Position numbers and translations under genes: made by a program | Shown here: piece after piece, positions 1 to 5,722 of the stretch | Layout: every line of letters begins with the position of its first letter | How positions within the stretch are numbered: the stretch's first letter is position 1 | Notes under the pieces: generated by a model | What the model saw: only the letters and a program-made list of their open reading frames with translations | The model's database searches: none | Told to the model about the DNA's origin: nothing | Source of the DNA: Deltaproteobacteria bacterium | Lineage (GTDB): Bacteria > Myxococcota_A > UBA796 > UBA2385 | Assembly: GCA_016845285.1 (NCBI GenBank) | Contig: JAERSX010000975.1 | Span: 1-6,186 of the forward strand | Direction: 5' to 3' | Length of the DNA stretch: 6,186 bases

Positions 1-1512
1 GGTGAGCACCTCGGCGGCCGTCACATCGAGGTTGTGGGTTCGCTTGACCCGAAGCACGAGCACTCGCAGCTCGGGGGCGTGCAGCGCCTTGTCCAAGATC
101 TCCTGAAGCTCCCCGGAAGACCCGAAGTACAGGGCGCCTTCGAGGTGTAGCAGTCGGATGTGCCGGCACTCTTGGGACTGGTTGTGGGCGGGCACCGCGG
201 GGTCGACTTCACGCATTCGGGCGTGTGGGCTGATGGCCATGCGCCGGGCGCGGAGCCAGCCGGCGCGGCGCAGGAAGGAGGCCACGCTGATGGCGATGCC
301 CACGTAGATGGCGTGGTCGAGGCGCAGCACCCAGGTGCCGGCGACGGTGCCCAGGAAGGCCAGGGCATCGCCCACGCTGCTCCGGACCACCAGGGCGACG
401 CGGGCCCGGTCGATGAGGTTCCAGGCCACCACGAGCAGCAGGCCGGCGAGAGAGGCGACGGGGGTGGCGTCGAGGAGTGGGCCGGCAACCAGCACCAGTG
501 CGAGCACGAACACGCCCGAGAGGGCCCCCGAGAGCCGACTGGAAGCGCCGGCTCGGTGGTTCAGGGCGGAGCGGGCCAGGCTCCCGCTCACCGGGTAGCC
601 GGAGCAGAACGCCGCCGTGAGGTTGGCGAGCCCCTGGCCGACGAACTCCACCGAGGTGTCGAGAGGCTGCCCGGTGCGGGTGGCCAGCGAGCGGGCCACG
701 GCCGTGGACTCGATGAGCGAGAGCACCGTGGCGGCAGCTGCGACGGTGAGGAGCGCGGGAAGTGCCTGCCAGACCGGCGTGGACAGGGGGGGCAGGGCGG
801 CTGGGACCGGCGCGACATCGGCGAGCAGACGCACGCCGGAGTCACCCAGGTCGAAGGCCAGGCTGAGACCCACGCCCGTGGCCAGGGCGATCATCTCGGA
901 GGGGAGGCGGGGAGCCAGGCGCCGCAAGGCGACCACGAGAGCTGCCGTGCCGAGACCGAGCGCGAGCGTCGGAACGTGGAGTGCGCCCAGGCCGCTGAGC
1001 CAGGCGGCGAGCCGAGACAGGGCATCTCCGGTGCTGCCGGTGCTGCCGGTGAGGTGGTGGAGCTGCCCGACACCGATGAGCACGCCGGCGCCGGTGACGT
1101 AGCCGAGCACCACCGGCATGCTGATGAAGTCCACCAGCGTGCCCAGGCGCAAGGCCCCAGCCGCCACCTGGAAGATGCCGACGGCCAGGGCCAGGGTCAC
1201 GGCGACCTCGGCGGGTGTCAGGCCGAGATCGCGGGCCAGCATGGCCACCGAGCCGCCGACCAGCAGGCTCAGGGCGTTGGTGGGACCGGCCACGACCAGC
1301 CGCGAGCTGCGCATGAGGCTGCCCACCACCGCGGGCAGGGTGGCGGCGTACAGCCCCATGGCCGGGGGCAGGTCGGCGATCAGCGCGTAGGCCACACCCT
1401 GGGGGACGGACAGGAAGGTGACCGTGAGCGCCGCCATGAGGTCAGGGCCCAGGCGCGGCCGCCCCGCGCCCCAGAGATCGCGCAGGGGCAAGAAGCGGGC
1501 AGGCTGGACCAT
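1..1512 (-). CDS. SulP/SLC26-family anion transporter with C-terminal STAS domain (3' end beyond window)
   Basis: This is an inner-membrane transporter of the sulfate permease (SulP/SLC26) family, which moves anions such as sulfate, bicarbonate or dicarboxylates; the substrate cannot be read from the sequence. The frame is open for 504 codons from an ATG at 1512 to the window edge. Family hallmarks seen are VPQGVAYALIADLPP (36-50) followed by MGLYAA, GPTNALSLLVG (76-86), SLIESTAVARSLA (265-277), and ANLTAAFCSGYPVSGSLARS (296-315) followed by an ALNHRAGASS segment. Multiple hydrophobic helices fill residues 26-415. A STAS domain begins near 452 (IRLLHLEGALYFGSS) and reaches a NLDVTAAEVL motif (494-503) where the window stops, so roughly its second half is missing. 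The start gives about 25 residues before the first conserved helix, usual for the family; no strong ribosome-binding site precedes it. It is divergent from the TPR gene. Family assignment is firm. Confidence 0.95.
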   Translation of the reverse strand, partial: MVQPARFLPLRDLWGAGRPRLGPDLMAALTVTFLSVPQGVAYALIADLPPAMGLYAATLPAVVGSLMRSSRLVVAGPTNALSLLVGGSVAMLARDLGLTPAEVAVTLALAVGIFQVAAGALRLGTLVDFISMPVVLGYVTGAGVLIGVGQLHHLTGSTGSTGDALSRLAAWLSGLGALHVPTLALGLGTAALVVALRRLAPRLPSEMIALATGVGLSLAFDLGDSGVRLLADVAPVPAALPPLSTPVWQALPALLTVAAAATVLSLIESTAVARSLATRTGQPLDTSVEFVGQGLANLTAAFCSGYPVSGSLARSALNHRAGASSRLSGALSGVFVLALVLVAGPLLDATPVASLAGLLLVVAWNLIDRARVALVVRSSVGDALAFLGTVAGTWVLRLDHAIYVGIAISVASFLRRAGWLRARRMAISPHARMREVDPAVPAHNQSQECRHIRLLHLEGALYFGSSGELQEILDKALHAPELRVLVLRVKRTHNLDVTAAEVLT

Positions 1513-1575
1513 GGGGCACAGGGCTAGCCGACAGGGGGCTGGGAAGCCAGCGACCTTGACGCGACAGGTCCGAGA

Positions 1576-1603
1576 CACCACTCGAGCAGTGTGTTGAGTG
1601 GTG
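1576..1603. repeat. Inverted repeat upstream of the SulP gene, possible operator
   Basis: The arms CACCACTC (1576-1583) and GAGTGGTG (1596-1603) are perfect reverse complements. Pairing can continue inward with G1584-T1595 and A1585-T1594, leaving an 8-base loop. There is no T-tract on either strand, so it does not look like an intrinsic terminator. It lies about 64 bases upstream of the SulP start codon, where an operator or an mRNA leader hairpin could sit. A regulatory role is inference. Confidence 0.4.
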
Positions 1604-1625
1604 ATTCGCGGGGTTTGAAGACGAC

Positions 1626-1654
1626 TGCCCACGGAGCGCTCGCGCAGGTGGGCA
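1626..1654. repeat. Second inverted repeat in the divergent intergenic region
   Basis: The arms TGCCCAC (1626-1632) and GTGGGCA (1648-1654) are perfect 7-base reverse complements with a 15-base spacer. The spacer contains an 8-base palindrome GAGCGCTC at 1634-1641 that is not centred on the outer repeat. There is no T-tract. This could be a protein-binding site or chance; in GC-rich DNA a 7-base match is only weak evidence. Confidence 0.3.
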
Positions 1655-1944
1655 AGGCGTGGCCAAGGCCTCGCAGCATCTGATGCGTGCGTGTGGTTCT
1701 TCGCAAGGGCTGAAACCCCTGAGATCATTGGGCTGGGGCTGGGCGGCCTGGAGCATTGCGGCACTGACCCTGGGCTCCGGCCTGTTTGCCGCCTTGCGCA
1801 TGGGTGCGGGTCGGGGAGCTGCCACGAGGCGGGGCTCGCTGTTTCCGCACCTGGCACCGCCAACCCAGCGAGCCCTCGAGTGTGAGTGGCTGGACCCCAC
1901 CGCAGGCATCTGGGAGACTGCGGAGTCGACGGAGCACCTCATCG

Positions 1945-3258
1945 ATGCCGAAGCTCACCGCCGAACAGGCCCATGCACGGGCTCTGTCTCACGTCGCGGC
2001 TGGGCGCTTCGAGGAGGCGGAGAAGCTTCTGTCGATCTCGGTGCTGCGCGCGCCCCAGGTGCCGGAGTACCGGGCGACCTTGGCCGAGGTGAGGCGCTTG
2101 GCCGCCGAGTCGGCAGCGGCCGCCGCTGGGCCCATGGTGGAGATCGAAGACGGAGAGGGGGACGAAGACGAAGACGACGAGTGGATGGAGGCTGACACCA
2201 CTCGCCTGGCGTCTGAGGTCACCGACGAGACCGGTGACGACCTCGACGATGTGATCGACGGTGCCCTCGACGACGTGATCGACGACGTGATCGACGATGC
2301 CCTCGACGACGTGATCGACGGTGCCCTCGACGACGTGAACGACGGGCCAGCCGAGCCAGCCGAGCCAGCCCCGAGGTCCGTTCCGGACAAGCGCGACGGC
2401 GACGGAGTCGTCAGCGCCAGCGAGGGGGCCACGGAGGCTCAGCCAGTGCCTTCGGCTGGCGCCGCTGCCAGGAAGCGCGAGACGGTGCTGGGAGATGTCA
2501 CCGCCGACATCGAGCTCGGGGCGCTGTTGTCGCGCCGTGAGCTGGCGCAGGCCGAGGAGCAGCTGCGCGCTCACCTCGACTCGGCTCCGTCAGAGTCGGT
2601 GCCCCACCGCATGTTGGCCATGGTGCTGCGGGCCAGGGGAGAGCGTCTGGCCGAGGCCAGGTTCCATGCGGACCGTGCGGTCAGCCTCGACCCCACTGAC
2701 CTCGAGGCGCACGTGCTTCGGGTCCGCCTCGCAGAGGAGAACCGAAACAGCGACTCCACTCAGATCGTCAAGCAGGCTGCCATCGACGCAGCCTCGGGAG
2801 ATCACGCCCGCCTGCGATCGGCGGGGCGCCGTCTCAACAAGCGCATCCCCAGCGCTGACCAGGCGAAGGCAGCAGCCAAGGCCAAGACCAAGAAGTCCAC
2901 CGGGCGCGGAGGCTTCCCCATCTCCGGCCGCGCTGCGCTGTTGCTGGCGGGGCTGTTGCTGAGCGGCGGCATGGTGTTGTACCGGTACTTCGACACTCGG
3001 GATCGGCCCGTGGACGTCGCTGTCTTCGATGAAGATCTGGGAGTGGTCGAGGCGGTCCGCCTCCACACGGGAAGTGAGCTGAAGGTCACCATCCCAGCCG
3101 AGCGCTGGGACTCCTGGTCACCAGGGGGCAGTGCCCAGGCCCTGCTGCGCATCTGGGCCGATGCCTCGGAGCTTCCGGGCATCGAGGTCGCCTTCGTCTA
3201 CTCCGAGACCGAGGAGCTGCTGGGTACCGTCCGCGAGAACCAGGTCTACGTCCGCTGA
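1945..3258 (+). CDS. Acidic-repeat and TPR protein with one internal transmembrane segment
   Basis: I do not recognise a named family for this 437-residue protein. From the N-terminus it has a TPR-like helical pair (about 6-52, AHARALSHVAAGRFEEAEKL), a strongly acidic stretch (66-84), an Asp-rich repeat block (100-134), a Pro/Ala/Glu linker, two more TPR-like units (about 192-250, including HADRAVSLDPTDLEAH), a basic stretch (KAKTKKSTGR, 312-321), one hydrophobic segment (about 329-346) and an 85-residue C-terminal domain ending near YVR. There is no N-terminal signal peptide. The basic residues before the membrane segment suggest the TPR part is cytoplasmic and the C-terminal domain lies outside the inner membrane. 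ATG 1945 was chosen because GGAG lies at 1931-1934 and the TPR-like sequence starts directly after; the frame is open back to 1786 but that extension is Arg/Pro/Ser-rich and not protein-like. A scaffold role is inference. It ends 7 bases before the convergent pilin gene. Confidence 0.85.
   Translation: MPKLTAEQAHARALSHVAAGRFEEAEKLLSISVLRAPQVPEYRATLAEVRRLAAESAAAAAGPMVEIEDGEGDEDEDDEWMEADTTRLASEVTDETGDDLDDVIDGALDDVIDDVIDDALDDVIDGALDDVNDGPAEPAEPAPRSVPDKRDGDGVVSASEGATEAQPVPSAGAAARKRETVLGDVTADIELGALLSRRELAQAEEQLRAHLDSAPSESVPHRMLAMVLRARGERLAEARFHADRAVSLDPTDLEAHVLRVRLAEENRNSDSTQIVKQAAIDAASGDHARLRSAGRRLNKRIPSADQAKAAAKAKTKKSTGRGGFPISGRAALLLAGLLLSGGMVLYRYFDTRDRPVDVAVFDEDLGVVEAVRLHTGSELKVTIPAERWDSWSPGGSAQALLRIWADASELPGIEVAFVYSETEELLGTVRENQVYVR
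2242..2346 (+). repeat. In-frame tandem repeat coding for LDDVIDGA-type units
   Basis: The DNA repeats a 24-base unit coding for LDDVIDGA. The order is LDDVIDGA, LDDVID, DVIDDA, LDDVIDGA, LDDVNDG (residues 100-134 of the TPR protein). The central part is a variant in which the unit seems partly duplicated (DVID DVID), in multiples of 3, so the frame is kept. The copies are nearly identical in codon choice (CTC GAC GAC GTG ATC GAC), which suggests recent duplication by slippage or recombination. Directly after it, a 9-base unit GCCAGCCGA is repeated about 2.8 times at 2346-2370, giving PAEPAEPA. Confidence 0.9.
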
Positions 3259-3265
3259 GCCTGCC

Positions 3266-3739
3266 TTACTTGACGGTGTTTGGCGTCTGGAAGGCTTGGG
3301 TCATGGGGGACTTGTTCCGGGCGTCGTAGGTCAAGTGGTAGACGGCGTGGACACCGTCGCCGTCCACGTCGGTCTCACCGGTGACCGTGAAGCCGTTCGA
3401 GGTGAGCTGGGTCTTGTAGACGGCGCGCACTGAACCGTCGGGATTCCACCCCAGGACGTCGAAGTCGGAGCCTGCCTTCCAGGGCACCGCCTGCTTCGTG
3501 GGCCTGCTGCGTGGGTGGTACTTGGAGATGTCGACGTACTTGTCATTCTCGGCCTGGTAGGCCACCTGGGCGTGAGCGATGGAGACCACGTTGTGGACCA
3601 CCTCGGCTCGCTTGGCGACGTGCTGCTGGGCCATGAGGTTGGGCATGGCGATGCTGGCCAGGAAGCCGACGATGGCGATGACGACCATGAGCTCGATGAG
3701 AGAAAAGCCACGACGCAGGCGGGACGAGGAGAGGTGCAC
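3266..3739 (-). CDS. Type IV pilin-like / pseudopilin protein (prepilin N-terminal methylation signal)
   Basis: This 157-residue protein is a type IV prepilin or type II secretion pseudopilin. It has a short basic leader (SSSRLRRG), then FSLIELMVVIAIVGFLASIA, the class III signal and hydrophobic helix. Prepilin peptidase would cut after Gly11, leaving Phe12 as the methylated first residue, with the conserved Glu at +5 (E16). The helix continues as amphipathic sequence (AKRAEVVHNVVSIAHAQVAYQ), followed by a globular part of about 90 residues with a DVDGDG motif (124-129), like Ca2+-binding loops of TSP3/EF-hand type. No cysteine is present, so there is no disulfide-bounded D-loop. The GTG start at 3739 is supported by GAGG five bases upstream; no other in-frame start is near. 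The frame stays open far upstream, but the prepilin leader fixes the start. No other pilus or secretion gene is in the window, so pilin and pseudopilin cannot be separated. Confidence 0.93.
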   Translation of the reverse strand: MHLSSSRLRRGFSLIELMVVIAIVGFLASIAMPNLMAQQHVAKRAEVVHNVVSIAHAQVAYQAENDKYVDISKYHPRSRPTKQAVPWKAGSDFDVLGWNPDGSVRAVYKTQLTSNGFTVTGETDVDGDGVHAVYHLTYDARNKSPMTQAFQTPNTVK

Positions 3740-3744
3740 GGGAG

Positions 3745-3748
3745 CCTC
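3745..3748 (-). promoter_or_regulatory. Ribosome-binding site deciding the GTG start of the pilin gene
   Basis: On the minus strand GAGG is followed by a 5-base spacer and then GTG at 3739-3737. This places translation 10 residues before the FSLIEL processing site, the normal length for a short prepilin leader, and argues against the much longer upstream open frame. Confidence 0.75.
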
Positions 3749-3891
3749 ACGGTAGGTGCCTGCATGTTGGCAGATCCATCGGCTCGGGCCAAATGGCTGG
3801 TGACGAGCTCCGGGCGCGGCCGCCGTGGCAGGTCTTTGCCCTGTCGAGCGGCGTGTTCGGCCTCCGAGTACGCGGGATAGGTTCGGGACTT

Positions 3892-3896
3892 GGAGG
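3892..3896 (+). promoter_or_regulatory. Ribosome-binding site deciding the lipoprotein start
   Basis: GGAGG is followed by a 5-base spacer and ATG at 3902. It favours that ATG over a TTG four codons upstream at 3890, which overlaps the site itself. Confidence 0.8.
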
Positions 3897-3901
3897 ATGC
3901 G

Positions 3902-4615
3902 ATGCGTTGGACCCTGATCCTGGGCATGGTCTTGTCCGTGACCAGCTGCACGCTGCTGGAGAGCGGTGGTGGCGATGACGATGACGACGACGGCGGCTCG
4001 GGTGTCGGCGGCGGCTCGGGTGCCTGCGGAGACTTCTCCCTGGCCCACCAGCAGAACGCCCAGCTGACCTACCGCTACACCGACAGCCACACCGATGCGT
4101 ACGACATCGTCGGCTCCTGGACGGTCACCACCCTGGCCCCGAGCGACGGGTCCTACTTCGCGCGGACGCGAACCGAGCTCGAGAGCGAGTACCTGGAGGA
4201 CTACCTCGGCATCAACGACTTCGAGTACCGCTGCGACGACGATGGGGTGCGGCTGGTCGGCTACGAGTCGGAGACCTCCTACGTGTCGAGCGGGACCGAC
4301 GTCTACGTAGAGGCGGTCATGGTCTACCGTGAGCCCTACCCGCTGTCGCTGCCGGCCAGCCTCTCCGTCGGCGATGGCTGGACCCTCGAAGGCACCTACG
4401 ACTACTCGGACAGCAACGGCTCCTCGACCTCCTACAGCATCGTTCAGGCATACGAGGTGGTCGATCAGACCTCCGTCACCGTGCCCGCCGGCACCTTCGA
4501 TGCCTACCAGGTTGTCGGCACCGCAGAGGGAGCCGAGGCCTGGACCTCCTGGTACGCCGAGGGCGTGGGGCTCATCGCCCACGAAGACGTCTACGAGTTG
4601 GTGAGCGTGGAGTAG
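3902..4615 (+). CDS. Predicted outer-membrane lipoprotein with Asp6/Gly linker; unknown function
   Basis: This 237-residue protein starts with a lipoprotein signal peptide (MRWTLILGMVLSVTSC); the lipobox VTSC puts the lipidated Cys at 16. Residue +2 is Thr, not Asp, so by the E. coli rule it would go to the outer membrane. A flexible linker follows: SGGG, six Asp (25-30), then Gly/Ser repeats to Cys42. The rest is a beta-rich, Tyr- and Asp-rich domain with LSVGDGWTLEGTYDYS in the middle and VTVPAGTFDAYQVVGT, then WYAEGVGLI, near the end. This VPAGTFDA...Y..GVGL pattern recalls DUF3108/TapB-like domains; the match is from memory and only suggestive. Cys42 and Cys111 could form a disulfide. The start is ATG 3902, with GGAGG five bases before it. 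The adaptor gene follows after 57 bases on the same strand, so joint transcription is possible. Specific function unknown. Confidence 0.88.
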   Translation: MRWTLILGMVLSVTSCTLLESGGGDDDDDDGGSGVGGGSGACGDFSLAHQQNAQLTYRYTDSHTDAYDIVGSWTVTTLAPSDGSYFARTRTELESEYLEDYLGINDFEYRCDDDGVRLVGYESETSYVSSGTDVYVEAVMVYREPYPLSLPASLSVGDGWTLEGTYDYSDSNGSSTSYSIVQAYEVVDQTSVTVPAGTFDAYQVVGTAEGAEAWTSWYAEGVGLIAHEDVYELVSVE

Positions 4616-4672
4616 CCGGCTCCGTCGGCCTCTCCGCGAGGGCGTCTTTGGGCGCGATAGAGCCACCCCGTC

Positions 4673-5722
4673 GTGCGTCTGTTGATCCCGCTCACCGTCC
4701 TGCTGTGTGTCGCCTGTCTGGGCGAGGATGCTGCCGATCCCAGCGGCGGAGGCGGGCCGCCCCCCGCGCTCGTCCGCGTGGCAGAGGTGGGGCCGGGCAC
4801 GCTGACCGAGGAGTGGACGGCGCTGGCCGAGGTGATCCCGCTGTCGCGAGCCGAGCTGGCTGCAGGGGTGGCGGGGCCCGTGGAGCAGGTGGCTCTGCGA
4901 GAAGGGGATCGCGCCGAAGCAGGGCAGGTGCTCCTGCTCGTCGACGACGCGCTCGCTGTGGCTGCGCGGAAGGCTGCGGATGCGGCGGTGGCCGAGGCAG
5001 AGGTCGAGCACACCCGTCGGCAAGACGCGCTGTCGCGGCGTCAGGGCATCGACGCTGGCGTGCTCTCGGCGGAGGAGCTCGCCGATGCCGCGGCTGCGGT
5101 GGAGGCCCAGGCGGCTCGGGTGCAGGCCCTCGAGGCCGCGGCCACCGAAGCGAACGCCGTGCTGCGGCGTCACCGCCTGCGCGCCCCCTTCGACGGCGTG
5201 GTGACCCGACGCCATGTCGACCCCGGAGACTGGGTGGGTGTGGGACAGCCGGTGCTCGACCTGGTGTCCACCGATGACCTCGAGGCTCGGGTGCGGGTCC
5301 CACAGGCCCTGGCCGACCAGCTGGAGGTGGGCGTCGAGGTGGGCTTGGGCGATGCCATGGGCGTGGTGGTGGCCGTGGTGCCCGCCCTCGACGCCATCAC
5401 CCGCACGGCCCTGGTCCGCATCGCCACCCGTCCTGGACACGGACTGTCGCCGGGAGCGGCGGTGCCGGTGTCCCTTCCCGTGAGCTGGGAGGGCGTGGGG
5501 GTGACCGTGCCGAGAGATGCCTTGCTCACCGGGCCCTCCGAGACCCGGCTGCTGCTGGCCTTGGGCGGGGTCGCACAGCCCGTCGTCGTCGAGGTGATCG
5601 CCACCACCGCCGACACGGCCCTGGTCACCGCAGAGGGCCTGAAGGAAGGGGCCCAGGTCATCACCCGGGGCAACGAGCGGGTGCGTCCGGGACAGGCTCT
5701 GCGCTTCGAGGAGAGCGAGTGA
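4673..5722 (+). CDS. RND efflux periplasmic adaptor (membrane fusion protein, HlyD/AcrA type), predicted lipoprotein
   Basis: This 349-residue protein is the periplasmic adaptor that links an RND pump to an outer-membrane channel. The N-terminus (MRLLIPLTVLLCVACLGED) is a lipoprotein signal with probable lipidation at Cys15; -1 Ala and -2 Val fit, but Cys12 at -3 is unusual. Next come the first lipoyl half (about 56-92, GPVEQVALREGDRAEAGQVL), an Ala/Glu-rich alpha-helical hairpin (about 93-165), the second lipoyl half (169-197, LRAPFDGVVTRRHVDPGDWV), a beta-barrel (about 200-258) and a membrane-proximal domain ending in VRPGQALRF. It is near the low end of the usual size. GTG 4673 is the first start after an in-frame TAG just upstream and gives a proper signal peptide; the ribosome-binding site is weak. 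Its TGA overlaps the permease GTG. Substrate (drug, metal or other) cannot be told. Confidence 0.93.
   Translation: MRLLIPLTVLLCVACLGEDAADPSGGGGPPPALVRVAEVGPGTLTEEWTALAEVIPLSRAELAAGVAGPVEQVALREGDRAEAGQVLLLVDDALAVAARKAADAAVAEAEVEHTRRQDALSRRQGIDAGVLSAEELADAAAAVEAQAARVQALEAAATEANAVLRRHRLRAPFDGVVTRRHVDPGDWVGVGQPVLDLVSTDDLEARVRVPQALADQLEVGVEVGLGDAMGVVVAVVPALDAITRTALVRIATRPGHGLSPGAAVPVSLPVSWEGVGVTVPRDALLTGPSETRLLLALGGVAQPVVVEVIATTADTALVTAEGLKEGAQVITRGNERVRPGQALRFEESE
5708..5713 (+). promoter_or_regulatory. Ribosome-binding site of the RND permease inside the adaptor 3' end
   Basis: GAGGAG lies inside the last codons of the adaptor gene, five bases before the permease GTG at 5719. With the 4-base GTGA overlap it points to translational coupling of the two pump subunits. 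Confidence 0.7.

Larger units (their letters stand above)
1513..1944. other. Intergenic region between divergent sulP-type and TPR genes
   Basis: This 432-base stretch separates two divergent genes and should hold promoters for both. I see no convincing -35/-10 pair and no -24/-12 element. It contains two perfect inverted repeats (listed separately). The TPR frame stays open upstream to 1786, and another frame starting at ATG 1683 is open, but neither shows a ribosome-binding site or recognisable protein; I treat both as chance open frames in GC-rich DNA. No tRNA, terminator or riboswitch was recognised. Confidence 0.6.
3740..3901. promoter_or_regulatory. Divergent intergenic region between pilin and lipoprotein genes
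   Basis: These 162 bases must carry the start signals for both the pilin gene (leftward) and the lipoprotein gene (rightward). Ribosome-binding sites are visible at both ends. On the plus strand TGGCA (3826-3830) and TTTGCC (3835-3840) resemble a sigma-54 -24/-12 element, but the GG-to-GC distance is one base too short, so I do not call a promoter. No clear sigma-70 hexamers were found. Confidence 0.5.

Noticed and set aside
1029..1052. Short 9-base direct repeat inside the SulP gene (codes for STGSTG)
   Set aside because: It lies in a predicted loop, is only two to three short units long, and keeps the frame; ordinary low-complexity sequence.
160..1527. Long plus-strand open frame of 455 codons
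   Set aside because: It is antisense to the SulP gene. Its product is dominated by Gly, Ala, Gln, His, Arg and Glu with no domain, whereas the minus strand gives clear family motifs over the whole stretch.
1786..1944. N-terminal extension of the TPR protein by 53 codons
   Set aside because: The sequence is Arg/Pro/Ser/Trp-rich and not protein-like; ATG 1945 has GGAG upstream and begins the TPR-like sequence.
1989..2574. Minus-strand open frames opposite the acidic repeat
   Set aside because: They only mirror the tandem repeat in the opposite strand (Ser/Thr- or Val/Asp/His-type repeats) and lack start signals or recognisable domains.
3826..3840. Possible sigma-54 promoter (TGGCA ... TTTGCC) upstream of the lipoprotein gene
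   Set aside because: The distance between the conserved GG and GC is one base shorter than the strict spacing sigma-54 needs, so it is probably chance.
4616..4672. Terminator between the lipoprotein and adaptor genes
   Set aside because: Only a 4-base GCCG/CGGC stem and a CTC-CGC-GAG mini-hairpin are seen, without a T-tract.
3740..5440. Minus-strand open frame extending the pilin to 724 residues
   Set aside because: The extension is antisense to the lipoprotein and adaptor genes, is His/Gly/Arg-rich, and would put the prepilin leader deep inside a protein. The GAGG-GTG start at 3739 explains the gene fully.
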